Part shown: positions 29,667-39,997 of the stretch, piece after piece
Position numbering within the stretch: position 1 is the stretch's first letter
Layout of the letters: every line of letters begins with the position of its first letter
Assembly: GCA_001310555.1 (NCBI GenBank)
Contig: BAXO01000006.1
Coordinates: 26,223-90,222, forward strand
DNA length: 64,000 nt
Reading direction: 5' to 3'
Origin: Bacillus sp. JCM 19058
Lineage (GTDB): Bacteria; Bacillota; Bacilli; Bacillales_H; Bacillaceae_D
Translations under genes and position numbers: made by a program
The notes under the pieces: model-generated
What the model was told of the DNA's origin: nothing
Database searches by the model: none
What the model saw: the letters and a program-made list of their open reading frames with translations, nothing else

Positions 29667-32043
29667 ATGACTCGCCATATTCGAAAAGTAGCAGTTTTAG
29701 GCTCGGGTGTGATGGGCTCCAGTATAGCTGCTCATTTAGCCAATGCCGGAATCCCATCTTTATTGCTTGATATTGTCCCACAAGAGCTTACAGAAGCTGA
29801 AAAAGCTCAAGGCTTAACCTTGAACGATGAGGCCGTTCGAAATCGCTTCAGCACGCTCGCTATTCATAAGCTGAGCAAGCAGAAGCCGGCACCCCTTTCA
29901 TCAGCCGAACGGAAAGCGTATATCGAAGCGGGTAATCTGGAGGACGATCTCGAACGTCTTAAAGAAGTTGATTGGATTATTGAGGTTGTCGTGGAAAACT
30001 TAGCAATTAAGCGTCAGCTGCTGGAGAAGGTCGACGCCTTTCGTAGGCCGAAGACGATTGTTAGTTCGAACACTTCGGGGGTTTCGATTGATGCGATGGC
30101 ACGCGATCGTTCGGCAGATTTTCGAGCGCATTTTTTAGGGACTCATTTTTTTTAATCCGCCTCGTTATTTAAAGCTGTTAGAACTGATCCCAACAAACGA
30201 AACTGATCGTCAAGTGATTTCTTTTATGAAAGCGTTTGCTAGGGATGTCCTCGGTAAAGGAGTTGTTATTTGTAAGGATACGCCGAACTTCATCGCTAAT
30301 CGGATAGGGACGTTTGGTTTGCTCATTACGGTAAGAGAGATGCTCAAACATGGACTTTCGATAGGTGAAGTCGATTCCATTACAGGTCCATTAATCGGCA
30401 GGCCGAAGAGCGCTACTTTCCGGACATTGGATGTCGTCGGGCTTGACACGTTTCTGCACGTTGCCAAAAATGTTTCCGACCAAGCAGAAGGAGATGAGCA
30501 GGCGGTTTTCACTCCGGCGCCGTTTATGGGGGAAATGGCTGAGAAGGGCTGGCTGGGGAGTAAAACAGCTCAAGGGTTTTATGTAAAACGAGGGAGCGAT
30601 ATATTTGAGCTTAACCCTGACAGACTAGAATATGAACCGCGAAAAAAAAGCTGCGTACAGCCGTATTAGAGCAAGCGAAACAAACGAAAGGGCTGCCAGA
30701 CAGACTTCGATTATTAACGAAAGCAACCGATCCGGCTGGTGCTTTTATTTGGTCGATTATGAAACCGGTGCTCCTCTATTCGGCCGAAAAGGTAGCGGAA
30801 ATTGCGCATGATCTATACGCGATCGATCAAGCAATGAAGCTTGGCTTCGGTTGGAGACTTGGGCCGTTCGAAACATGGGATGCACTCGGATTTATGGACA
30901 CAATCGAGCGCTTAGAAGCGGAGGGTGAAGCTATACCGACGTGGATACAAGATATGGTGGCTGCTGGAAATACGGCTTTTTATCGAGACAATGCTTTTTA
31001 TCACGACGGCGAATATCGCCCAATAGAAGTCGAGGCAAACGTTTTTCGAGTGACGGCACTGAAGCCTCACGATACGATTTTCAAAAATACCGGCGCTCTC
31101 TGCTCGATATTGGCGATGATGTCGCTTTACTCGAGTTCCATTCACCGAACCAGTCAATTGGCTTTGACGTCATCCAGATGATTAAAAAATCTCTTGATGA
31201 GGTGGAACAAAATTATCAGGGACTCGTCATCAGCCACCAAAGAGGGAAAAACTTCTGCGTTGGCGCGAACCTTATGATGATTTTAATGGAGGCGCAGGAT
31301 GACAATTTTTTTTGAAATTGATCTCGTCATTCGTCAATTCCAGCAAGCGATGGCGGCAATTCGTTATTCGGCAAAACCGGTCGTTGCCGCCCCATTTGAA
31401 ATGACTCTAGGTGGAGGCGCAGAGGTTTGCTTGCCGGCATCAAGCATTCAGGCTTCGCTCGAAACGTATATCGGTTTAGTGGAGACAGGTGTCGGCTTGA
31501 TTCCTGGAGGTGGAGGGAATAAAGAACTTTACCTGCGTCATGTAGAAGCTACTTCGGCTACCAGTGGCCCTGAGCTGCAAAAAGCGGCGAACCAAACGTT
31601 TGAAACGATTGCGATGGCAAAAGTTTCAACGTCAGCCCATGAGGCGTTTACAAACCACTTTTTCAGTGAGCGAGATGGCGTCGTTATTAATGATATGGCT
31701 GTTATTGCCCGAGCAAAGCAGGAAGTGCTTCATTTAGCTCAGGCGGGATATCGTCCGCCACTGCGTGAAAAAAATTCCGGTTGTAGGCGAGCCAGGGTAT
31801 GCAACGATGCTACTCGGTGCGAAATCGATGAAATTCGGCGGAATGATTTCGGAGCACGATTTAAAAATTGCCGAAAAGCTCGCATTCGTCATTGCTGGAG
31901 GGCGTGTAGCTAGAGGGACATTAGTTGATGAACAATATTTACTTGATCTCGAGCGTGAAGCCTTCTTAAGTCTAGTTGGTGAACCGAAATCGCAGCAGCG
32001 GATGCAGCATATGCTCGCTAAAGGAAAACCATTAAGGAATTAA
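29667..32043 (+). CDS. fadN: 3-hydroxyacyl-CoA dehydrogenase / enoyl-CoA hydratase
   Basis: Bifunctional beta-oxidation enzyme of about 790 residues. N-terminal NAD-binding KVAVLGSGVMGSSIAAHLANAG, EVVVENLAIKRQLLEKVD, SSNTSGVSID and CKDTPNFIANRIG mark the dehydrogenase; the C-terminal part (KPVVAAPFEMTLGGGAEVCL, GLVETGVGLIPGGGGNKEL) is the hydratase, which follows the dehydrogenase as in B. subtilis FadN. At least five single-base breaks (near 30152, 30648, 31100, 31310, 31770), mostly in A or T runs. ATG 29667 has AAAAGGAGGAGG upstream; the earlier ATG 29613 lies inside the FadR-like operator. First gene of fadNAE. Confidence 0.93.
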
Positions 32044-32057
32044 AGGAGGGGTGAGAT

Positions 32058-33257
32058 GTGAAAGAAGCTGTTATTGTCGCAGGTGCACGCACACCAGTGG
32101 GGAAGGGAAAACGAGGAAAGCTAGCCAATGTTCGCTCCGACGAGCTTGGCGCTTTGGCAATTAAAGAAACGTTGAAACGAGCGGATGACTTTGATGCAGA
32201 GGAGATTGATGATGTAATTATAGGCTGTGCGATGCCAGAAGCAGAGCAAGGAGTAAATGTCGCGCGCAATATTTCTGCCTTAGCCGGGCTGCCTCATGCA
32301 GTTCCCTCCATCACGATCAATCGCTATTGCTCATCTGGATTGCAAAGCATTGCATACGGTGCAGAGCGGATTATGCTAGGGCAGGCTCGCGCAATAGTGG
32401 CTGGAGGCATTGAATCGATGAGTATGATTCCAATGGGCGGGCATGTCATTGCTCCTCATCCGGCATTAGTCGAGAAGCAGCCAGAGTATTATATGAATAT
32501 GGGTCATACAGCAGAAGAGGTAGCCAGTCGTTTTCGTGTTTCCCGCGAAGATCAGGATCGCTTTGCTTTCTCAAGTCATCAGCGAGCACTCGACGCGCAA
32601 CGGGCGGGAAAGTTTAACGATGAAATTGTCCCAGTCGATGTCACCTTTCGTCAAGTAGGTGCTGATTTTAAATTGATGGAAACGAAGGAGCGGATGACAG
32701 CGGATGAGGGAGTACGTGCTGACACAACGCTTGAAGCCCTCGCGAAGCTACGGCCAGTTTTTCACCCTAAGGGGAGCGTCACAGCAGGAAATGCGTCACA
32801 AGTAAGCGATGGTGCAGCTGCGGTTTTGTTAATGGATAAAGAGGAGGCAAAAAGCAAGGGACTTAGTCCAATCCTGAAGTTTCGTTCTTTTGCCGTTGCC
32901 GGTGTGGCTCCGGAAATTATGGGCGTCGGGCCCGTCAAGGCGATTCCAAAGGCCCTTAAGCTAGCCGGGCTTACGCTTGCTGACATTGGTCTGTTTGAAA
33001 TAAATGAAGCCTTTGCCTCACAGGCGCTTCAAATCATTCGTGAGCTGGAGCTTGATCGGGAGAAAGTAAATGTAAATGGAGGTGCGATTGCTCTAGGTCA
33101 TCCACTTGGCTGTACCGGTACGAAGCTGACATTGACGCTCATGCATGAAATGAAGCGACGGGGCGAACGGTTTGGTGTCGTTTCAATGTGTATCGGCGGT
33201 GGAATGGGTGCCGCTGGAGTCTTTGAGCTAATGGAAGGAAGGGAGACGAGCGAATGA
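32058..33257 (+). CDS. fadA: Acetyl-CoA C-acyltransferase (3-ketoacyl-CoA thiolase)
   Basis: Intact, 399 residues. Thiolytic cleavage step of fatty acid beta-oxidation. Active site Cys in NRYCSSGLQSIAYG, His in GGAIALGHPLGCTGTK, second Cys in SMCIGGGMGAAGVFE, and the NEAFASQ motif are all present. The GTG start at 32058 follows AAAGGAGGGGTGA. It lies 14 nt after fadN and overlaps the start of fadE (ATGA at 33254-33257). Confidence 0.96.
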   Translation: MKEAVIVAGARTPVGKGKRGKLANVRSDELGALAIKETLKRADDFDAEEIDDVIIGCAMPEAEQGVNVARNISALAGLPHAVPSITINRYCSSGLQSIAYGAERIMLGQARAIVAGGIESMSMIPMGGHVIAPHPALVEKQPEYYMNMGHTAEEVASRFRVSREDQDRFAFSSHQRALDAQRAGKFNDEIVPVDVTFRQVGADFKLMETKERMTADEGVRADTTLEALAKLRPVFHPKGSVTAGNASQVSDGAAAVLLMDKEEAKSKGLSPILKFRSFAVAGVAPEIMGVGPVKAIPKALKLAGLTLADIGLFEINEAFASQALQIIRELELDREKVNVNGGAIALGHPLGCTGTKLTLTLMHEMKRRGERFGVVSMCIGGGMGAAGVFELMEGRETSE

Positions 33258-35040
33258 ATCAAGCATCTGAAAAAAATCGTCAAGGGCGGAAGCTTTTTAA
33301 TCGAAGATTTGGCATCCGAGCACGTGTTTACACCTGAGGACTTTACTGATGAGCATCACATGATCGGCAAAACGACGGAGGATTTTGTCGACAAGGAAGT
33401 CATGCCGGTGTTAGAAAAAAAATTGAGGAGCACCACTTTGAGCATACGGTCCGCCTGTTAAAAAAAGGCAGGGGATTTGGGCCTTTTAGGAGTTGATGTG
33501 CCCGAGGCATATGGTGGACTAGGAATGGATAAAATAAGCTCCTCACTCATTTCAGAAAAATTCGTCAAGGCCGGCGCTTTGCATTAAGCCACGGGGCTCA
33601 TGTCGGTATCGGTACATTGCCGATTGTCTTTTTTGGAACAAAGGCCCAAAAAGAAAAATATTTACCCGGTTTAGCTTCAGGTGAAACAATTGCTGCCTAT
33701 GCGTTGACTGAACCGAGCTCAGGCTCTGATGCGCTCAGTGCAAAAGCGACTGCGGTTCTAAATGAAGCCGGGACACACTATATATTAAATGGGGAGAAGC
33801 AATGGATTACCAATTCAGCCTTTGCCGATGTATTTATTGTTTATGCCAAGGTTGATGGTGAGAGCTTTACGTCTTTTATCGTTGAAAGTAGTTATGAAGG
33901 GGTGTCAACCGGAACGGAAGAGAAGAAAATGGGAATTAAAGGCTCATCGACGCGGACGTTGATTTTGGAGGATGCTCTAATTCCAAGGGAAAATGTCCTT
34001 GGAGAAATCGGACGCGGTCATGTGATTGCCTTTAATATACTCAATGTCGGTCGCTATAAGCTTGGAGTCGGCTGTGTCGGCAGTGCGAAGCGTGCACTCG
34101 AACTGGCGGCAGGCTATGCTAATGAACGGAAGCAATTCAAAGCTCCAATTGCGAGCTTCCCATTAATTCAGGAAAAACTCGCAAGCATGGCTACCACTAT
34201 TTATGCGGCAGAAAGCTCAATTTATCGAACAGGGGGCATGTTCGAAAATCGACTCGGTAATCTATCTGAGCAGGATCAGCAAGATGGGCGTGAAGTCGCT
34301 AAAGCAATCGCCGAGTATGCTATGGAATGCTCTCTAAATAAAATTGTCGGCTCTGAAACGCTCGACTATGTGATTGACGAAGCTGTGCAAATTCATGGCG
34401 GCTATGGTACATGGCCGAATACGAGGTCGAACGAATGTATCGGGATTCACGGATTAACCGAATATTTGAAGGAACAAACGAAATTAATCGCTTGCTTGTC
34501 CCCGGGACGATTTTACGAAAAGCAATGAAAGGCGAGTTGCCTTTCATGCAGAAGGCAGCAGCTCTTCAGGAAGAACTGATGATGTTCATGCCGCAGGAAA
34601 TCGGCGACGGGCCGCTTGAGCAAGAAGTGTATTTGCTTGGCATGGCGAAGAAAGTGTTCATGATGGTAGCCGGTGCAGCTGTGCAAAAATATGGCGAACA
34701 GCTTGAAAACGAACAAGAAGTGCTTTCGAATGTGGCAGACATCGTTAGTGAAATTTATTCGATGGAATCTGTCATCCTGCGTACAGAAAAGGCGCTAAAA
34801 ACTAGCAGTCAAGAAGAAACTCAGCAAAAGCTCTTGCTTACTGAGGTGTTTTGCCAGGAAGCCTTTCAACGGATAGAGGCAGGAGCGAAGGAAGCATTAC
34901 TCGCGATCGAAGAAGGCGATACAGTTAGGACAATGTTCTCGATTTTGCGCAAGTTAACAAGGCATATGCCGAAGAACGTCATTAAAATTAAAAGGCAAAT
35001 TGCTGCCAAGGTTCTGGCAGAGGAGCGTTATGTCGTTTAA
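33254..35040 (+). CDS. fadE: Acyl-CoA dehydrogenase
   Basis: FAD enzyme for the first step of beta-oxidation, about 594 residues. FAD/substrate segment AYALTEPSSGSDALSAKA, WITNSAFAD, and the C-terminal HGGYG followed by ERMYRDSRINRIFEGTNEINR, where the catalytic Glu region lies. A C-terminal extension of about 150 residues (GELPFMQKAAALQEEL onwards) is typical of the Bacillus FadE group. Breaks near 33268, 33420, 33465, 33580 and 34415. Last gene of the fadNAE operon. Confidence 0.93.
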
Positions 35041-35250
35041 CAATTGTTAATCAATTTGAGGGTTATCTGCCCTCAAAAATAAAATAGACCTCCTTTCTTA
35101 TGAGGTATTTTCTCCTTCTCGCAAAGAAGTCCCGTTCGGGGCTTCTTTGTATTCGTGAAATGTCACTCGCATCCAAAAGGAGGATGAGACCCTAGCGAAC
35201 GACCCGACTGAAGCTACGTTCATATAGGTCATGGCTAATAAAAAAATATA
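35041..35250. other. Hairpins after the fad operon
   Basis: TTTGAGGG/CCCTCAAA (35054-35076) and AAAGAAGTCCCG/CGGGGCTTCTTT (35123-35148, followed by G then T-rich sequence) are the likely end of the fad transcript. No gene is supported here. Confidence 0.55.
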
Positions 35251-35252
35251 TA

Positions 35253-35281
35253 TTGACAGTGAAAGCGTACTCACTGATAAT
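35253..35281 (+). promoter_or_regulatory. Sigma-A promoter with overlapping cre-like site
   Basis: TTGACA (35253-35258), 17-nt spacer, GATAAT (35276-35281), close to consensus. The spacer contains TGAAAGCGTACTCA (35260-35273), 12 of 14 matches to the CcpA cre consensus. It would drive the HAD1-glpP transcript and suggests glucose repression. Confidence 0.6.
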
Positions 35282-35325
35282 AAAAATAAAAGAATTGCTT
35301 TATTTTTACACTTTTTCATCTTATG

Positions 35326-35357
35326 TTAATACTAGGTTTACAATAAGGTGATACACT
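35326..35357 (+). repeat. Conserved 32-bp block, copy 1
   Basis: TTAATACTAG-N-TTTACA-N-T/A-N-TGATACACT; the same 32-bp layout occurs at 41470-41501 upstream of the second HAD gene. It may be a promoter or an RNA element. Downstream of the promoter at 35253 it would be part of the leader. Confidence 0.5.
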
Positions 35358-35450
35358 GAATTTGCCTGAAGCAATGGGGGATTTCAGTGTAAGCTCTATT
35401 CTAAGAAAGGGTAGGCTTCTGTCAATGTTAACGAACTGAATATCATATTG

Positions 35451-35533
35451 GGTGGAGACTAAACTGAGACAACCCTAATTGATCTAAGGAAATAAGTATA
35501 CCTTATTGCCTTGATTCAATTAGGGTTTTTTGT
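35451..35533 (+). promoter_or_regulatory. Terminator leader, probable GlpP-type antitermination target, copy 1
   Basis: A conserved stretch GGTGGAGAxTAAACxGAGAC leads into AACCCTAATTG (35471-35481), which pairs with CAATTAGGGTT (35517-35527) and is followed by TTTTT. An inner helix (AAGGAAATAAG with CCTTATTGCCTT) extends the hairpin. It lies 25 nt before the HAD1 start, so unless read-through occurs the operon is shut off. The glpP-type gene in the same transcript is the obvious antiterminator; binding is inferred. Confidence 0.6.
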
Positions 35534-35558
35534 GTTTTTAAAAGGAGAGAGCAGGCGA

Positions 35559-36371
35559 ATGAAGAACTATCAGTATTTTTTTTCTTTGATTTAGATGGAA
35601 CATTGCTCAGCGGCAATCGTCTGATTCCATATGCAAAAGAGTTAATCCGTGAGCTTGAACAACGCGGAAAACAGATTTATTTTTTAACGAACCATCCAGT
35701 ACGCTCAAGAGATATGTTAAGCACGGATTTAATTAAAATGGGGTTAGCCGTATCGAAACAGCAACTGATTACGCCGACGCTTGCCTGGAAAAGTATTTAG
35801 GAAAGGAGGAAAGGAAGCGCTGTAGCTATATATCATAGGTTCAGCCATGATTCAGAATGAGCTGAAGCAAATGGGTTTTCATGTGATCGAGTCGATAGCA
35901 GAGAAGGCGAAAGGAGATCAGTATGTCGTTCTCGGCATGTCACCCTCGATTACGTATACGATGCTGCAGGACGGCTTTGATTTGCTTCAGCAAGGTGCTC
36001 GTTTAATTTTGCTGAATCGCGATCTACTTTGTCCTCATCCGAAGGCATTACTCATTGATACCGGCTCTCTCGCAAGGATCTTTGAGCATCCGGAAATAAC
36101 ACGGAAAGCAGAGGTTGTCGGCAAGCCTTCTTCCTGGATGCAACAAGTAATTTCGGAGAAAATCGGAGCGAACAAAGACGAGGCAGTCATCGTCGGCGAT
36201 TCGGTTGCAAGTGATATGGCGATTGGAAGAGCAATCGGAGTTGACACAATTTTAGTTTATAGCGGTATTACTTCAAAAGGGGACGTAGATCGTAGAAAGG
36301 TTAAGCCGGATCAGACAGTTGACTCCATTGCTACTATTTATCATACGATAAAGGAGCAAAGCTATGTTTAA
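35559..36371 (+). CDS. HAD-IIA (NagD-like) phosphatase, paralogue 1
   Basis: About 270 residues. Motif I FFDLDGTLLSG, motif II FLTNHPVRSRD, motif III lysine in VVGKPSSWMQQV, and motif IV IVGDSVASDMAIGRAIGVDTILV define a HAD subfamily IIA hydrolase. Relatives dephosphorylate small phosphates such as glycerol phosphate, but the substrate here is unknown. Breaks near 35580 (T run) and 35790. It is about 60% similar by eye to the protein at 41682-42512. AAAAGGAGAG precedes the ATG; the stop overlaps the start of the glpP-type gene. Confidence 0.82.
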
Positions 36372-36897
36372 ACAACGATTTATTCATGCCATGATCGACT
36401 GCAATCACATTGAACGATGTATTGAATCTAATCTTGAGACAGTTTTTTTTACTAACGGGAAAAATGATGGAGTTGCCGGAATATGTTTACCGATTACAAG
36501 AAGCGGGAAAAAAAAGTTTTTGTTCATGTCGACCTAATTTCTGGGATTGAGGGCCATACGCAGGATGGAATGAAGTATATTGCCGACGTCATTGCTCCGG
36601 ACGGAATTATTAGTACACGAAGTCAAACGATCCTTCAAGGGAAAAAAAATCGGTTAAAAACGATTCAGCGAATTTTTTTTAATTGATACACATGCCATGG
36701 GGAAAGCGATTGATACCGTAAACAAAAATAAGCCTGATGCCGTCGAAGCAATGCCGGGTCTAATGCCTCGGGTCATTTCTGAATTAAATGAGCAGCTTAC
36801 GTTCCCAATTGTAGCAGGAGGACTATTTAAGACAAAAAAAGAAATGCAGCTGGCACTAGACGCGGGGGCAACCGCCGTGTCAGCAAGCTGCGTGTAG
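36364..36897 (+). CDS. glpP: GlpP-type glycerol uptake operon antiterminator
   Basis: About 178 residues. The sequence KVFVHVDLISGIEGHTQDGMKYI, GIISTRSQTILQGK, DAVEAMPGLMPRVISEL and FPIVAGGLFKTKKEMQLALDAGA matches GlpP, a TIM-barrel-like RNA-binding protein that, with glycerol-3-phosphate, prevents termination in glp leaders of Bacillus. Breaks near 36445, 36505 and 36675 (T and A runs). It overlaps the HAD1 stop (8 nt). Linked to a phosphatase and phosphodiesterase rather than to glpFKD, so it may be a dedicated paralogue; I use glpP as a family name. Confidence 0.85.
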
Positions 36898-37194
36898 GTG
36901 GTTCCCAGATTAGCAAAGGGTATTAACTTTGCCCGAGGGACAAAGATCGCTTCACTAAGACTCTAACACCTTGCCTCGGAGCTTGCCGACGATATGGCTG
37001 TTTTCAAGGAAATCAGCCATATCGATTAGTGTGATTTAACTCGGCCATCGTCGAAAAAAAATCGGACGTGAACACGGTGCTACGTAAAAACGAAGAGGAG
37101 GCTAACCAGGTCGTCCAAGACATAAGGAAGGCCCGAAATTAGCCGTATGAGTGTACTGCTAAAAAAAACGATTAATTTTCGAAAGGAGTATACG
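36898..37194. other. Gap between glpP-type gene and oxidoreductase
   Basis: Contains a hairpin (GATATGGCTG 36991-37000 with CAGCCATATC 37014-37023) without a T tract. A frame at about 37042-37141 (ending VVQDIRKARN) looks weakly protein-like but has no start. No gene is supported. Confidence 0.35.
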
Positions 37195-38187
37195 ATGAGA
37201 ACTATTGTTGTGGTCGGTGCCGGGACAATGGGTAGGACCCATATTAAAGCGTACCAGTCGATGGAGCAAGTTCATCTAAAGGCCGTCGTCGAACTCGATC
37301 GAGAAAAGGCGATGAGGGCAGCAGGTGAAGACACTGCCATCTATCCAACGTTAGAGGAGGCGGTGCAAGCAGAAGGGCATTTTGACATTATCGACGTTTG
37401 CTTGCCGACCTACCTTCATGAAGTATTCGTAAAAAAAGCGGCTGATTTCGGAGCGCATGTGATTTGTGAAAAGCCCCTTGCCCTTCAGGCACAAGTAGCA
37501 AAAGAATTAATAGCCTATTGCGAGAGCAGACAGGTGAAACTATTTGTAGGGCATGTCGTTCGCTTTTTTCCAGAGTATCAACAAGCTAAGCGATTAATTG
37601 GGGAAGCAGCGCACGAACAAGTAGGAGTCGTCCATACTTCAAGACGATCGTCACATCCAAAAGGCTGGGACGGGTGGTATACCGACTCAGAAAAAAGCGG
37701 AGGTGTCACGCTTGATTTAATTATTCACGATCTCGACTTTTTGCGGTGGTGCTTTGGAGAGGTAGAGCGCGTTTATGCAAAAAGAGCACTGCAGGAAAAT
37801 GACGGGCGGAAGGAATACGTTTTAGCTACGCTGCGCTTTCGTTCCGGTATGATCGCCCATGTTGAAGGAAGTTGGGCGCATCAAAGCTTTCAGTACTCGT
37901 TTGAAATAGCTAGGGACACGGGGATCCTCACCTTCGACAGTATGAAAGCTAAGCCTGTTCAACTAACAAAAAACAAAGAGACGGTATTAGGAAATGGCGT
38001 GCACGTTCCGGCGAGTCCGTTACAGGAAAGCCCGTACAAGCGTGAATTGAAACATTTTCTTGACTGTATTGAAAGTGGAGCAGCCCCACTAGTCACAGCT
38101 GAGGATGCTTGGCAGGCGGTTCGTCTTAGTAACGCAGTGACCAAATCAATGATGTCGGGAAAGCCAGTCCTATTAAACGATGTCTAA
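37195..38187 (+). CDS. Gfo/Idh/MocA family oxidoreductase
   Basis: Intact, 330 residues. Rossmann motif TIVVVGAGTMGRTHIKAYQ, catalytic-lysine motif VICEKPLALQAQ, and the C-terminal signature GGVTLDLIIHDLDFLRWCFGEVE with the histidine that usually completes the active site. Relatives oxidise sugars, inositols or amino sugars with NAD(P). AAAGGAG lies 6 nt before ATG 37195; the upstream ATG at 37147 has no such site. It probably processes the polyol or sugar released by the neighbouring phosphodiesterase and phosphatase; the substrate is not known. Confidence 0.87.
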   Translation: MRTIVVVGAGTMGRTHIKAYQSMEQVHLKAVVELDREKAMRAAGEDTAIYPTLEEAVQAEGHFDIIDVCLPTYLHEVFVKKAADFGAHVICEKPLALQAQVAKELIAYCESRQVKLFVGHVVRFFPEYQQAKRLIGEAAHEQVGVVHTSRRSSHPKGWDGWYTDSEKSGGVTLDLIIHDLDFLRWCFGEVERVYAKRALQENDGRKEYVLATLRFRSGMIAHVEGSWAHQSFQYSFEIARDTGILTFDSMKAKPVQLTKNKETVLGNGVHVPASPLQESPYKRELKHFLDCIESGAAPLVTAEDAWQAVRLSNAVTKSMMSGKPVLLNDV

Positions 38188-38203
38188 AAAGGAGGTGAAG
38201 CAC

Positions 38204-39179
38204 TTGAAAATTGGAATCGTAAGCTTTGCACACGGGCACGCCGCCAGCTATGCGAGGGCGTTGAAAGTACTTGAACATGTAGAGATTGCAGGTATTTATG
38301 ACGAGGAAGCGGAACGAGGCAGAGAGCTGCAAAACGCTACGAGACGGACTATCACTCGTCATTAGCTAGCCTGTTAAGTACAGAGATTGATGCAGTCATT
38401 ATTTGTTCAGAAAACGTTTATCACCACGAGCATGTACTCGCTGCTGCCAATGCAGGCAAACATATTCTTTGCGAAAAGCCACTGGCGACAAACAAGCCGG
38501 ATGCGGTAGAAATGATTGAACGCTGTCATCAACATAATGTAATTCTACAAATCGCCTTTCCTGTCCGTTTTCATCCAGCCATTGTCGAAGTGACAAAACT
38601 AGTTTCCACTGGAGACTTGGACAAATATTGGCGATAAAAGGAACCAATCGCGGAACAAATCCAGGGGGGTGGTTTGTCAATCGTGAATTAGCTGGAGGGG
38701 GTGCGGTTATTGATCATACGGTCCATGTCGTTGATGTGATGCGGTCCATGATGAAGGCTGAGGTAACGGAGGTATATGCTGAGGTTGAACGAGCGTTTTC
38801 GGATGTTGAGATTGATGATGCCGGGATCCTAACAATGGAATTTAGCAATGGAGTTGTCGCCTCGCTCGACTGTAGCTGGTCAAGAAATGCAAGCTTCCCA
38901 ACGTGGGGAGACGTTACGATGGAAGTAGTCGGAACAAAGGGGAGCATCAGTATTGATACATTCGGACAGCACCTCGAAGAATATTCCAATTCGACAGGCT
39001 ACAAGTATCGCTATTGGGGAGACGACATGAATGCCGCACTCATTCGCGATTTTGTAACTAATGCTGCCGAGGCCACACCTCCTGCAGTATCTGGCTATGA
39101 CGGATTGAAAGCGTTGGAGGTAGCATTGGCCGCCTATCAATCTGCTAAGTACCATACACCTGTAAAAATCGAAAAATAA
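38204..39179 (+). CDS. Gfo/Idh/MocA family oxidoreductase
   Basis: About 325 residues. Start KIGIVSFAHGHAASYARAL is typical of the subgroup with a His-containing glycine loop, followed by HILCEKPLATNKPD (catalytic lysine) and GGGAVIDHTVHVVDVMRSM. Breaks near 38338 and 38625. I chose TTG 38204 because AAAAGGAGG at 38187-38194 is correctly placed; the ATG at 38180 lies within the previous gene. Second of two oxidoreductases in tandem, implying two oxidation or epimerisation steps on one substrate. Confidence 0.82.
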
Positions 39180-39194
39180 AGGAGCGGACGATGT

Positions 39195-39939
39195 ATGAAA
39201 GTGAAAGGAATCGCCCATCGAGGCTATCCCGTCAAGTACCCGGAAAATACAATAACTGCCTTTCATGCGGCGATCGAGCTAGGCTACTCTCATCTTGAAA
39301 TTGATGTCCATTTGAGCAAGGATGGTGTACCAGTCATTATGCATGACAAAACGGTAACGCGGACAACCGATGGCTCAGGGCTCATAAAAGATCACACGCT
39401 GAAAGAATTGAAAGAGTTGTCGATACGGCAAAATGAAACCGTTCCAACTTTGGAAGAAACGTTAGCTTTGGCGAAGGGGAAGATCCGAGTAGCAGTCGAG
39501 CTAAAGCAGCAAGGTGACCTGTATCCCGGACTCGAAAAAAACGACCTATGAAATGATTGAACAATTCGGGATGGTTGAGCAAGTCTATATAAATTCATTT
39601 GACCACTATGCGTAGAACGCGTTAGAACGCTATCAGATGAGGTCGAGCTTGGTATCATTATTAGTGGTGCAAGCGCAGCGGTTTTCCCTTATATGAAGCA
39701 AATTGATGCTAAATATTTAGCGATGAAAATTGAATTTATTACCGATGCGTTTGTCCAAAAATGTGAAGAAGAGGAAATACAGCTGATCGTTTGGCCAGTG
39801 GATACGAAAAAAACAAATATTACTAATGAAGCAGTACCCGAATGTATGGTGTACGGTGAACGAACTGGAACGGTTTAAACAGCTCTATGCCGGGAACGTG
39901 GATGAAGAAAATAAAGAAAATACGGTCACTGTTAGATAA
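39195..39939 (+). CDS. Glycerophosphodiester phosphodiesterase
   Basis: Cytosolic GDPD of about 247 residues that splits glycerophosphodiesters into sn-glycerol-3-phosphate and an alcohol. Active site elements are visible: IAHRGYPVKYPENTITAF (catalytic His and Glu), HLEIDVHLSKDGVPVIMHDKTVTRTTDG (metal ligands and second His), and VAVELKQQG. No signal peptide. Breaks near 39535 (A run), 39612 (missing T) and 39815. In this operon it would supply glycerol-3-phosphate, the expected effector of the GlpP-type protein. Confidence 0.9.
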
Positions 39940-39997
39940 ATTCAATTCAAATAAAACGGACATAAGCAAAGTGATATTGATATAAGGGGGAATCGTA

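Noticed and set aside
29667..32043. Reading fadN as several separate small genes or a pseudogene
   Set aside because: Pieces are consecutive parts of one family protein, with breaks at homopolymers; interpreted as sequencing error.
35098..35319. 73-codon minus-strand frame with a hydrophobic N-terminus
   Set aside because: No ribosome binding site; it runs through a hairpin at 35123-35148 and overlaps a near-consensus promoter on the other strand.
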